The notes under the pieces: generated by a model | Database searches by the model: none | Told to the model about the DNA's origin: nothing | What the model saw: only the letters and a program-made list of their open reading frames with translations | Assembly (NCBI GenBank): GCA_046330225.1 | Contig: JAXLTD010000006.1 | Span: forward strand, 124,001-188,000 | Direction: 5' to 3' | DNA from: CANJIV01 sp046330225 | Lineage (GTDB): Bacteria; Actinomycetota; Thermoleophilia; Solirubrobacterales; Solirubrobacteraceae | DNA: 64,000 nucleotides | Shown here: positions 34,141 to 41,718 of the stretch, one piece after another | Numbering within the stretch: position 1 is the first letter of the stretch | Layout of the letters: the number at the start of each line of letters is the position of its first letter | Program-made: the position numbers and the translations under genes

Positions 34141-35203
34141 CGGCGAGCGGCCCGATGTCGTGGTGGCCTGGCTCCAGAACGACTACGGCCAGCTCGGCCG
34201 GCCCGCCGAGGCGATCGCGCATGCGCTCGTGGACGAAGGCCTCGCCCGGCGCGTGGCGTATGTCGAGCCGTTCCGGCCCGGCGGCGCCGAGTCGGTCCTG
34301 AACCGCAGCCAGGTCAGGGGCCTCGACGTCTACGCCGGCGAGGGCCCGGTGCCGGTCGGGCAGCACGAGTTCGCCGCGATGGTGATCGGCACCTCGGGGC
34401 TCGAGCAGCCGATCCTGCTCAACTGCGGCGTCGCTGAGACCAACTGGTGGTTCCACTACGAATTCGCCCCGCTGTGCGCCTCCGCCGTGCTCGTGACCCA
34501 CGACAAGATCGCCTTGTGGGACCGCATGGGGGCCCGGATTCCCCTCCTCGCCGCCGTGCGGTCCCGGCTCGTGGACGCCAGCGACGCGGTCTGCGGGCTT
34601 TCGGAGGGGTCGATCGACGATGTCCCGGACGCCGTCTACGTCGGCCACGGCTGCGACGAGCTCTGGACGCAGGAGGGCATCGACGCGGCGGCCGAGCCGG
34701 CCGACCTCGCCGCGATCCCGCACCCCCGGGCCGTGTACGTCGGCGCGCTCTCGGTCCGCTTCGACGTCGAGGCAGCCGCCGCCCTGGCGCAGACCGGCGT
34801 CCAGGTCGTGCTCATTGGCTTCGACCCGGCGCCGGCGGTCGTCGAACTCATCGCGCGCGAGCCCAACGTGCACTTCCTCGGGCCGCGGCACCCGAACGAG
34901 ACGCCCGGGTACCTCCTGCATTGCGACCTCGGCCTCATCCCGCACACCGACGAGCCGTTCACGATGACGATGGAGCCGCACAAGGCCTACAACTACGCCT
35001 GTGCGGGGCTGCGGACGGCCGCGCTGAGCATCCGCCACGCTCCGGCCCTCGGGTCGTTCCTCGAGGTCGCGGACGACCAGGCCGGCTTCGTCGTGGCGGC
35101 CGAGCGGGCGCTGGCCGCCGGCCGGCTGCCGGCCGAGGATGTCGCCGCCGCCCGGTCGCTCACCTGGGGCGCCGTGGCGGCACGGCTGCTCGACGCCGCC
35201 TAG
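34127..35203 (+). CDS. glycosyltransferase (GT-B type, GT1/GT4-like)
   Basis: A 358-residue protein with two Rossmann-like halves. The C-terminal half has VYVGALSVRFDVEAAAALA, VHFLGPRHPNETPGYLLHCD and PHKAYNYACAGLRT, the last resembling the nucleotide-sugar binding loop of the superfamily. It is cytoplasmic, without membrane segments. It overlaps the small ORF before it, so a sugar gene is joined to the flagellar operon. With the genes to 39 kb it may decorate flagellin or the cell surface. Confidence 0.75.
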   Translation: MSRPDGERPDVVVAWLQNDYGQLGRPAEAIAHALVDEGLARRVAYVEPFRPGGAESVLNRSQVRGLDVYAGEGPVPVGQHEFAAMVIGTSGLEQPILLNCGVAETNWWFHYEFAPLCASAVLVTHDKIALWDRMGARIPLLAAVRSRLVDASDAVCGLSEGSIDDVPDAVYVGHGCDELWTQEGIDAAAEPADLAAIPHPRAVYVGALSVRFDVEAAAALAQTGVQVVLIGFDPAPAVVELIAREPNVHFLGPRHPNETPGYLLHCDLGLIPHTDEPFTMTMEPHKAYNYACAGLRTAALSIRHAPALGSFLEVADDQAGFVVAAERALAAGRLPAEDVAAARSLTWGAVAARLLDAA

Positions 35204-35285
35204 CGCGCGGCGGTCGCGCCGATCGCCCGCCCGGCGCGGGCAGCCAGGGGCCCGCGATGCCTGGGCGCGAGGGCGGGCCGGCGGC

Positions 35286-36422
35286 TCAGGCCGCGGCCGG
35301 GCTGGCAGCCTCGGCGAACGCCTCGAACGCCTGCAGCGCCGCCGCCACGACCTGATCCATGTTGAGGTACTGGTATCGCGCCAGGCGCCCGACGAACGTG
35401 ACGCCGGGCGTCTCCCGCGCGCGCGCCTCGTAGCGGCGATACAGCTCGCGGTTCTGCGGCCGGGGGATCGGGTAGTACGGGTCCCCTTCCGCCATTGGGT
35501 ACTCGTAGGCGAGCGTCGTGTGCGCGGCGTCCTGGCCCGTGAGGTGGCGGAATTCGGTCACCCGCGTGAACGGGACGCGCTCGTCCGGATAGTTCACCTG
35601 GGCGACGGGCTGCGCGAGGGCGCCATCGGGCGTGGCCCGCGTCTCGCGCTCGAAGCGCAGGCTGCGATACGGGAGCGGGCCGAAGCAGCGGCCGAAGTAC
35701 TCGTCGATCGCGCCGGTCCAGACGACGTGCGCGTCGCCGCCCGCCTCGGGCGCCGCATCGAAGGCCACGCCGGTGCGCACGTCGATGAGCGGATGGTCGA
35801 GCATCCGCTCGAACATCGCGGTGTACCCGGCAGCCGGCATCGCCTGGAAGCGGTCGGTGAAGTAGCGGTCGTCGGTCGTGTGGCGAACCGGGATGCGGGC
35901 GCAGACCGACGCGTGCAGCTCGGACGGATCGAGGGCCCACTGCTTGCGGGTGTAGCCGCGGAAGAGGCGCTCGTACAGGTCACGGCCGACCTTGCCGACC
36001 ACCGCGTCCTCGGAGGTGCGGGCGGGCCCGGTCGCCTCGGCCCGCTCGGCGAGGAACGCGGCCACGCTCGCCTCGTCCGCGAGCTCAAGGCCGTAGAGCA
36101 CGTTCACCGTCGTCCGGTTGATCGGCACGGGGACGGTGCGCCCGTCGACCACCGCCAGCACGCGGTGCTCGTACGGACGCCAGGCGGTGAAGCGCGAGAG
36201 GAAGGCCTCGACCGCAGGGGCGTTGGTGTGGAAGATGTGGGGTCCGTAGCTGTGGCAGAGGACGCCATGCGCATCGGGTGCATCGTGGGCGTTGCCGGCG
36301 ATGTGCGTCCGGCGGTCGACCACGAGCACGCGGGACCCGAGCGCTTCGGCCGCGCGCCGCGCGAACACCGAGCCGGCAAAGCCGGCTCCGACGACGAGCA
36401 CGTCCGGGCCACTGCGGGGCAT
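35286..36422 (-). CDS. glf: UDP-galactopyranose mutase
   Basis: A 378-residue flavoenzyme that converts UDP-galactopyranose to UDP-galactofuranose. The FAD-binding motif is VVGAGFAGSVFA at residues 9-20, followed by RRTHIAGNAHD. Other family hallmarks are SYGPHIFHTN, RGYTRKQWALDP, PVAQVNYPDE and GRLARYQYLNMDQV at the end. Galactofuranose is rare, which suggests a glycan that contains it, perhaps on flagellin. ATG 36422 follows a perfect sigma-28 -10 element by only eight bases. Confidence 0.94.
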   Translation of the reverse strand: MPRSGPDVLVVGAGFAGSVFARRAAEALGSRVLVVDRRTHIAGNAHDAPDAHGVLCHSYGPHIFHTNAPAVEAFLSRFTAWRPYEHRVLAVVDGRTVPVPINRTTVNVLYGLELADEASVAAFLAERAEATGPARTSEDAVVGKVGRDLYERLFRGYTRKQWALDPSELHASVCARIPVRHTTDDRYFTDRFQAMPAAGYTAMFERMLDHPLIDVRTGVAFDAAPEAGGDAHVVWTGAIDEYFGRCFGPLPYRSLRFERETRATPDGALAQPVAQVNYPDERVPFTRVTEFRHLTGQDAAHTTLAYEYPMAEGDPYYPIPRPQNRELYRRYEARARETPGVTFVGRLARYQYLNMDQVVAAALQAFEAFAEAASPAAA

Positions 36423-36430
36423 CGCCTGGA

Positions 36431-36457
36431 TTATCGGCCCGCGCGGCGGCCGCTTGA
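36431..36457 (-). promoter_or_regulatory. sigma-28 type promoter of glf
   Basis: On the minus strand: TCAA (36457-36454), 15 bases, GCCGATAA (36438-36431), identical to the enteric -10 consensus. It is divergent from the promoter at 36470. The start codon is eight bases downstream. Confidence 0.8.
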
Positions 36458-36469
36458 ACCGGCGGCGCC

Positions 36470-36496
36470 TCAAGCGGCCCGTGTCGCTGCCGACCA
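36470..36496 (+). promoter_or_regulatory. sigma-28 type promoter of the family 2 glycosyltransferase gene
   Basis: TCAA (36470-36473), 15 bases, GCCGACCA (36489-36496). The start codon at 36505 is eight bases after the -10. It is back to back with the glf promoter, with 12 bases between the two -35 elements. Confidence 0.72.
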
Positions 36497-36504
36497 CCGG
36501 GGAG

Positions 36505-37689
36505 ATGGACGCCTCCCTCGTCGTCGTGCTCCAGACCACCGCGCCCAGCGCCCTGCGCTGCCTGACGGCGCTCGCGGGCCTCCCCGAGCTGCCGGAGCAC
36601 GAGGTCGTCATCGTCGACGACGGCGCAGTCGGCCTCGATGCGCTGCTCGGGCGGGTGGACGGCGAGACCCAGGTCATCCGCCACGCCCAGCCAGCCGGAT
36701 TCGCCGCCAGCGCCAATGAGGCCGCCGCCCGCGCGTCGGGCCGCCGCATCGTGCTGCTGCGCGGCGAGCCCGAGGTCTCGCCCGGATTCCTGGCGCCGCT
36801 GCTCGCCGCGCTCGACGACCCCGCGTGCGCCGGCGCGGCGGCCGTGCCGCCTGGCGGCGGCGAGGGCGCCCATCCCGTGCAGGCGCAGGCGATCGCCGTG
36901 CGGCGCGAGGACTTCGCGGCCGCCGGCGGAGTCCCCGGCCTGCCGGACGAGCTGGCGATCGCCGGGCTCGTCGCCGCGCTCGCGCGGCGTGGCCCGGTCA
37001 CGCCCGTCGCGGCCCGCATCGTGGCGCCGCGCGGCGCCCGCAGCGGCGGCGCCCGCGGCCACCTCGGCGCCGCTCCGGAGCTGTCCGTCGTGGTCCCGAC
37101 CCTCGACGTCACGAGCCCCCGGGTGCGGTCATGTCTCGCGGCGGTCCAGGCCCGGACCGACGTGCCCCACGAACTCATCGTGATCGACAACGGCGCCCCG
37201 CCTCAGGGCTTCACCGCCCCGGTGAACGCCGGCCTGCGCGCCGCCCGCGGCGACTATCTCGTCGTGATGAACGACGACGTCGAGGTCACCTCCGGCTGGT
37301 GGGAGCCGCTGCGCGAGACCCTGCGCGCCGGCGCGGCCGTGGCCTTCCCCCTCACCGTGCACGGTGCCATGCGCGACGACTTCGCCGCCTGGTGCTTCGC
37401 GCTCGACCGCGACACGCTCGAGGCCTTCGCCGTGGCACCCGGCGAGTTCTTCGACCCGGCGTTGCGCGTCTGGTACCAGGACACCGACCTCCTGGCCCGC
37501 CTGCGCGCCGCCGGCCGCCCGCCGGTGCTGTGCCCGGACTCCCGAATCACTCACGGGCTGTCCGAGACGGTGGCCAGCTCCGACCCCGAACTGCGCGCCT
37601 GGGTGCAGGCGCGGATCCGCGAGGACAAGGCGGTGTTCGAGGCCCGCTGGGGCGTGCCCGGCGCGGCGGCCGTCTCCGCGGCCGGGTAG
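36505..37689 (+). CDS. family 2 glycosyltransferase with two GT-A-like modules
   Basis: A 394-residue protein. Residues 1-175 look like a degenerate GT-A fold (EVVIVDDGAVGLDALL). The second module, from about 198, is a complete family 2 domain: LSVVVPTLDVTSPRV, PHELIVIDNGAPP, GDYLVVMNDDVEVTSGWWEP and VWYQDTDLLARL. No membrane segment. ATG 36505 is used because the promoter lies immediately before it; earlier in-frame codons run through the glf promoter and gene. It converges on the next gene with six bases between stops. Confidence 0.82.
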   Translation: MDASLVVVLQTTAPSALRCLTALAGLPELPEHEVVIVDDGAVGLDALLGRVDGETQVIRHAQPAGFAASANEAAARASGRRIVLLRGEPEVSPGFLAPLLAALDDPACAGAAAVPPGGGEGAHPVQAQAIAVRREDFAAAGGVPGLPDELAIAGLVAALARRGPVTPVAARIVAPRGARSGGARGHLGAAPELSVVVPTLDVTSPRVRSCLAAVQARTDVPHELIVIDNGAPPQGFTAPVNAGLRAARGDYLVVMNDDVEVTSGWWEPLRETLRAGAAVAFPLTVHGAMRDDFAAWCFALDRDTLEAFAVAPGEFFDPALRVWYQDTDLLARLRAAGRPPVLCPDSRITHGLSETVASSDPELRAWVQARIREDKAVFEARWGVPGAAAVSAAG

Positions 37690-37695
37690 GCAGGC

Positions 37696-39093
37696 TCAGC
37701 CGGCCGTGCCGGCCTTGCCGGCCACCACGAGGTACTGGTAGGCCCCGAGCCGGGCCGCAGTCTCGGCCCGGTCGGCGCCGTAGCGCACCGCCACGTCGAC
37801 GAGCCCCCGCAGCTCGTCGGGCAGCGGGGCGATGTCGTTGACGCCCACGTGCCGCCCGTCGAACCCGCAGGCGGTCAGCATCCGGTCGATCTCCTCGAGG
37901 GTGAAGAAGTGCACATGCGTGCGGTCGAGCAGGCCGGCGTCCTGGTACTCCCAGCGGTCGTTCACGAGCAGCGGGAAGAGCACCGACCAGTGCTTCACGT
38001 TCGGGATCGAGCAGACGAGCACGCCGTCGTCGGCGAGCTGCGGCCGCAGCACGCGCAGGAGCCGATGCGGGTCGCGCAGATGCTCGAGCACGTCGCCGAA
38101 GATCATCGCGTCGAACCCGCCGGGATCGAACGGCAGGCCGTCGAGCGTGTCGAGATCCACGCAGAGCGCCGCGTCGAGCCGTTCCTCCGCGCGGGCTGCC
38201 GCGTCGGGGAATCCTTCGAGGCCAACGACCTCGATGCCACGCTCGGCCTTGAGCGCCGCACCGACCGCGCCCGCGCCACAGCCGACGTCGAGGACCCGCC
38301 GGGCACCGGCGGGCACGAGGGCCCGCAGCTCCGGGCGATTCCACTCGAAATACGCGTCGTCGGAGGGAGCCGCGCTCGTGCGCAGGCCCGCGGCGGCGGG
38401 CGAAGGCGCGGGCGCCGGCGGTGCCGGCCGGGTCGCCTCGGCGGCTCCGCTGCGCCACTTCTCCCGCCACAGCCGGTCGGCCTGGGCGAACGCCTGCGGA
38501 TCGGGGCTCGGCCGCGCGCCGTCCTCGGCGCCCACCGGGTGCTGGACCTCGAGCGGGCCGACGAGCACGCGCTTGCCGGCCGCCCGCGCCTGCGCGCAGA
38601 GGTCGGCGTCGTGGCCCTCGAAGCCGGCGAACGTTTCGGCGTCGAACTCGAGGTGCTCGACGGCCCACGGCGAGAGCACCATCAGCACGCCATCGACCGT
38701 GTCGACCTCGTGGACCTCGGCGTCGCCGCCGTCCGTCCGGCGCTGAGTGCCGACGCTGCCGAACCGTTCCGGCGCCTCCCACCAGGCCAGGCCGTCCACC
38801 CCGCGCGCCCCGACCGCGCCCACCACGGCGACGTCGGGGAGCGCGAGCAGTTCGCGCACCTTTCCGCAGAAGGCTGGGTCGGTGATCGCGGTCTCCTCGT
38901 CGAGGAGGACGAGGGCCTCGAGGCCCTCGAACCCGCGGGCGGCCTCGAGCACCTCGTTGTAGGCGCCGGAGATGGAGGCGTCGGCGTCGGCCTCGATGAC
39001 CACGGAATCGGGTTCGGCGGCCTGCCGCAGGCCGGGGACGGCGGCGGCGCGGAAGGTGTCGGGGTCGGCCACGCAGGCTGCGAAAGCGATCAT
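37696..39093 (-). CDS. glycosyltransferase-methyltransferase fusion protein
   Basis: A 465-residue two-domain protein. The N-terminal half resembles the family 2-like glycosyltransferase domain that starts with a Met-Ile-hydrophobic strand (here IAFAACVADPDTF), with SGAYNEVLEAA and VDTVDGVLMVLSPWAVEHL. The C-terminal half is a class I methyltransferase: VLDVGCGAGAVGAAL near residue 265, then MIFGDVLEHLRDPHRLLRVL. It could add and methylate a sugar. It has its own sigma-28 promoter and lies directly upstream of, and divergent from, the flagellin gene. Confidence 0.82.
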   Translation of the reverse strand: MIAFAACVADPDTFRAAAVPGLRQAAEPDSVVIEADADASISGAYNEVLEAARGFEGLEALVLLDEETAITDPAFCGKVRELLALPDVAVVGAVGARGVDGLAWWEAPERFGSVGTQRRTDGGDAEVHEVDTVDGVLMVLSPWAVEHLEFDAETFAGFEGHDADLCAQARAAGKRVLVGPLEVQHPVGAEDGARPSPDPQAFAQADRLWREKWRSGAAEATRPAPPAPAPSPAAAGLRTSAAPSDDAYFEWNRPELRALVPAGARRVLDVGCGAGAVGAALKAERGIEVVGLEGFPDAAARAEERLDAALCVDLDTLDGLPFDPGGFDAMIFGDVLEHLRDPHRLLRVLRPQLADDGVLVCSIPNVKHWSVLFPLLVNDRWEYQDAGLLDRTHVHFFTLEEIDRMLTACGFDGRHVGVNDIAPLPDELRGLVDVAVRYGADRAETAARLGAYQYLVVAGKAGTAG

Positions 39094-39101
39094 TGGCCCG
39101 A

Positions 39102-39128
39102 TAGTCGGCCGGCAGGCGCGGCGGTTGA
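39102..39128 (-). promoter_or_regulatory. sigma-28 type promoter of the fusion gene
   Basis: On the minus strand: TCAA (39128-39125), 15 bases, GCCGACTA (39109-39102). The ATG at 39093 is eight bases downstream. It is divergent from the flagellin promoter at 39232. Confidence 0.78.
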
Positions 39129-39231
39129 GCGCCTCGCGCGCGTGAGACCCACGGGGGGGCGCCCGCCCGAGGAGCACCCGGGCGGACTTCCCGGCACGGG
39201 GCGCGGCGTCCAGCCCGGCCTGGACGCGCGC

Positions 39232-39258
39232 TCAAGGCGCGGCAGGCCCCGCCGATAA
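39232..39258 (+). promoter_or_regulatory. sigma-28 promoter of flagellin gene fliC1
   Basis: TCAA (39232-39235), 15 bases, GCCGATAA (39251-39258). The -10 equals the enteric consensus, as expected for the most abundant flagellar product. The transcript should start near 39265 and has a leader of about 88 bases. Confidence 0.88.
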
Positions 39259-39263
39259 CCCCT

Positions 39264-39317
39264 GAGTGAAGGGCGACATGGAGTCGCCCGGAGTGCAGGG
39301 CGACATGGAGTCGCCCG
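39264..39317 (+). promoter_or_regulatory. tandem hairpins with AUGGA loops in the fliC1 leader (predicted CsrA sites)
   Basis: A 27-base unit occurs twice, 39264-39290 and 39291-39317, differing at one base. Each forms a perfect 7-bp stem: GGGCGAC (39271-39277) with GTCGCCC (39283-39289), and 39298-39304 with 39310-39316. Both loops read ATGGA. A GGA in a small hairpin loop is the core of known CsrA binding sites. A third GGA lies in the ribosome binding site AAGGAGG (39339-39345). Confidence 0.7.
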
Positions 39318-39352
39318 GGACTACACACAGCGTTCATCAAGGAGGATGATCG

Positions 39353-40159
39353 ATGTCCCTTCGCATCAACTCGAACGTCGAGGCTTTCAACGCGCACCGG
39401 CAGCTCGTCGGTACCGCCGCGAACGCCGCGAAGTCGATGGAGCGCCTGTCGTCGGGCCTGCGGATCAACCGCGCGGCCGACGACGCCGCCGGCCTGGCCA
39501 TCTCGGAGCGCCTGCGGGCGCAGTCGACGGGCCTCGGGCAGGCGCAGCGCAACGCGCAGGACGCCGTCTCGATGGTGCAGACCGCTGAAGGCTCGCTGAA
39601 CACCGTTCACGCGATGCTCCAGCGCGTCCGCGAGCTGGCGGTGCAGTACAAGAACGGCTCGAACTCCGCGAGCGACCAGACGGCGATCCAGTCCGAGGTC
39701 AACCAGCTCGCTTCCGAGATCGAGCGGATCGGTTCGTCCGCCGACTTCAACGGCATCAAGCTGCTGAACTCGACCGCGACGATCAGCTTCCAGGTCGGCG
39801 CGAACGACAGTGAGACGATCACCGTCGCCACCGCCAGCCTCGGCAGCGCCGTCGGCACGAGCTACTTCGCGCTCACGTCGACGGGCACGACCGACATCTC
39901 GGAGATCGATGCCGCCATCAGCAACGTCTCCAACCAGCGTGCCACGTTCGGCGCGGTCCAGAACCGCCTCGAGCACACGCTGAACAACCTCGCGACCTAT
40001 CAGGAGAACCTGATGGCGTCCGAGAGCCGGATCCGCGACGTGGACATGGCCGCCGAGATGGTCCAGTTCACGAAGTACCAGATCCTGCAGCAGGCCGGCA
40101 CGAGCATGCTCGCGCAGGCCAACCAGAGCCCGCAAAGCGTGCTCACGCTGCTGCGGTAA
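39353..40159 (+). CDS. fliC: flagellin (copy 1)
   Basis: A 268-residue short flagellin with only the conserved D0-D1 parts. N terminus MSLRINSNVEAFNAHRQL, core SSGLRINRAADDAAGLAISE, and C-terminal helix IRDVDMAAEMVQFTKYQIL ending QSPQSVLTLLR. The variable outer domain is about 60 residues, rich in Ser and Thr (candidate O-glycosylation sites). AAGGAGG lies seven bases before the ATG. It lies beside sugar-modifying genes that have sigma-28 promoters. About 85-90 % identical by eye to the flagellin at 47903. Confidence 0.97.
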   Translation: MSLRINSNVEAFNAHRQLVGTAANAAKSMERLSSGLRINRAADDAAGLAISERLRAQSTGLGQAQRNAQDAVSMVQTAEGSLNTVHAMLQRVRELAVQYKNGSNSASDQTAIQSEVNQLASEIERIGSSADFNGIKLLNSTATISFQVGANDSETITVATASLGSAVGTSYFALTSTGTTDISEIDAAISNVSNQRATFGAVQNRLEHTLNNLATYQENLMASESRIRDVDMAAEMVQFTKYQILQQAGTSMLAQANQSPQSVLTLLR

Positions 40160-40198
40160 CAACAGGCGGCGCCACCCGCCACTCATACGAGGGACGAA

Positions 40199-40237
40199 CA
40201 CACGGCGGGCGACCGGAGACGGTCGCCCGCCCGTGTG
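40199..40237 (+). terminator. hairpin terminator after fliC1
   Basis: The arms 40199-40214 and 40221-40237 pair almost perfectly (stem of about 16 bp with one bulge), closed by a short GGAGAC loop. There is no T tract. It separates fliC1 from the promoter at 40240. Confidence 0.7.
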
Positions 40238-40239
40238 GT

Positions 40240-40266
40240 TAAAGCCCCGCCCCGGACCGCCGACTA
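40240..40266 (+). promoter_or_regulatory. sigma-28 type promoter of the wall-hydrolase pair
   Basis: TAAA (40240-40243), 15 bases, GCCGACTA (40259-40266), the only site in the window with the classical TAAA. The ATG at 40276 is nine bases downstream. Confidence 0.82.
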
Positions 40267-40275
40267 TCGAGGGCG

Positions 40276-40923
40276 ATGAGCGTTGCCACGGCGGTCGCCC
40301 GCATCGCGGAGCTCGAGCAGGCCTTCCAGCCCCCCCAGGCCAAGGCCCAGGCCGCGACGGCCGCGACGGCCGCCGCCGTGCCCGGCACGCTCGGCATCGG
40401 GGCCGGGACGACCCTCGGCTCCACCCCCAGCTTCGGCGGCTTGCTCGCGAACGCGACCGCGGGGCTGGCCCCCATTCCCGCCACCGGCGCCGGCAACCCC
40501 GCGATGGTGGCGATCGCCCAGCGCGAGGTCGGCGTTGCGGAGTCCCCGCCCGGATCGAACGACGCTCCCCGAATCGCCGACTACCGCAGCGCCGTGCCGG
40601 GCGCGTCCGTCGGGCCGTGGTGCGCCTACTTCGTCTCGTGGGTCGCGCGCCAGGCCGGCGTGCCGCTCGGCGACACCGGCGGAGGCTTCGGCTACGTGCC
40701 CGACGTGCGGGCCTGGGCCCAGCGGGCCGGGCGGTGGACGGATGCATCCGCCGGCGCGCCCCGCCCCGGCGACCTGATCGTCTGGAGCGGCCACATCGGG
40801 ATGGTCGAGGGCGTCCGCCCGGACGGGAGCATCCAGACCATCGAGGGCAACTCGTCGGACCGCGTCTCGCGCCGGGTCCATCCGAACGGCGATGCGCTCG
40901 GCTACGTCCGGATGAGCGCATGA
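40276..40923 (+). CDS. CHAP-type peptidoglycan hydrolase
   Basis: A 215-residue protein. Residues 75-215 form a CHAP-like cysteine hydrolase domain: Cys116 in GPWCAYFVSWVA, His173 in WSGHIGMVEGV and the acidic or Asn residue in IEGNSSDRV. Such domains cut peptide cross-links in the wall. There is no Sec signal; the N terminus (TAVARIAELEQAFQPP) and FGGLL at 53-57 are shared in kind with the next gene and with the transglycosylase at 18815. It probably leaves through the flagellar export gate. Coupled to the next gene by ATGA. Confidence 0.82.
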   Translation: MSVATAVARIAELEQAFQPPQAKAQAATAATAAAVPGTLGIGAGTTLGSTPSFGGLLANATAGLAPIPATGAGNPAMVAIAQREVGVAESPPGSNDAPRIADYRSAVPGASVGPWCAYFVSWVARQAGVPLGDTGGGFGYVPDVRAWAQRAGRWTDASAGAPRPGDLIVWSGHIGMVEGVRPDGSIQTIEGNSSDRVSRRVHPNGDALGYVRMSA

Positions 40924-41432
40924 GCATCGAATCGGCCGTCGCGCGGGTCGAGGCGATCCGCACCGGGCTGCAGCCGCCGGCACCCGCCGCGGCGGCGACG
41001 ACGACCGCGGCCCCGTCCGCCACGGTCGCCAGCGCCGGTGCCGGGCTGGGCACCGGCGCCCAGTTCTCGTCGCTGCTCCAGGGGGCGCTCGGGCAGCAGG
41101 CCGCGCCCGGCACGTATCCGCACCTGAGCGGCGACCTCGACGCCAACCCCGTCCTGCTCCAGCGCCTCGAGGCTCTGGCGGCCGCGCGCGGGGAGACCTG
41201 GCAGGTCACGAGCGGCTGGCGCTCCTACCAGGAGCAGCAGAACCTCTGGGACCACCCGCAGGGGTATCCGGTGGCCCGCCCGGGAACCTCCAAGCACGAG
41301 ACCGGGAACGCCGCCGACATCCTCATCGGCGGCCGTCCGATCCAGTCGGTCGTCGACGGCGCCACGCTCGAGGCCTACGGGCTCCATCCGCTGTCCGGCG
41401 ACGCCGTCCACGTCGAGCTGCCGGGCCTGTAG
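40920..41432 (+). CDS. D-alanyl-D-alanine carboxypeptidase (VanY/M15-like)
   Basis: A 170-residue protein. The zinc ligands of the M15 family are present: His126 and Asp133 in SKHETGNAADI and His164 in DAVHVELPG. SGWRSYQEQQNLW is the usual upstream motif. It would trim wall stem peptides. There is no Sec signal; ESAVARVEAIRTGLQPP and FSSLL at 49-53 parallel the preceding hydrolase. The start overlaps the CHAP gene. Both appear specific for flagellar assembly. Confidence 0.85.
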   Translation: MSIESAVARVEAIRTGLQPPAPAAAATTTAAPSATVASAGAGLGTGAQFSSLLQGALGQQAAPGTYPHLSGDLDANPVLLQRLEALAAARGETWQVTSGWRSYQEQQNLWDHPQGYPVARPGTSKHETGNAADILIGGRPIQSVVDGATLEAYGLHPLSGDAVHVELPGL

Positions 41433-41465
41433 GGCGCGCCTCCCCGCGTCCGCGCCCGCCGCACG

Positions 41466-41511
41466 GTCCGCCCCGTCAGCCCCGGCCGGTCCGCCCGGTC
41501 AGCCCCGGCCG
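41466..41511. repeat. 23-bp tandem duplication
   Basis: Two adjacent 23-base units (41466-41488 and 41489-41511) differ at one base. They lie in the 286-base gap between the carboxypeptidase and the AbiEi/DUF559 gene. No gene is seen in this gap. Confidence 0.75.
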
Positions 41512-41571
41512 GCGCTCTGCCTCGGCCGCCGCCCGGACCCTGGTCTCGAGATCCGAGTTCGGCCGCCCCAG

Positions 41572-41592
41572 CCGGCCGAAACTCAACCTCAG
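41572..41592. repeat. left arm of an imperfect inverted repeat around the AbiEi/DUF559 gene
   Basis: Bases 41572-41592 are the reverse complement of 42750-42770 with 18 of 21 positions matching. A 12-base direct repeat, CAGCCGGCCGAA, also occurs at 41569 and 42773. Confidence 0.5.
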
Positions 41593-41606
41593 CGGTCGCG
41601 ACCGCT
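41591..41606. promoter_or_regulatory. 16-bp perfect palindrome AGCGGTCGCGACCGCT
   Basis: A perfect palindrome about 110 bases upstream of the AbiEi/DUF559 gene. It could be an operator or a hairpin; nothing else supports either. Confidence 0.4.
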
Positions 41607-41718
41607 CGGCGGCCGTGCCCGTGCCGCGGCGCCGCGGGCGCAGCGCGGAGCACCACCGCGCGGGAGGCTGACCGCGCCCCGGCGGCAGGCCGCGCGAGAT
41701 CTCCGCTCGTTCGCCGCG

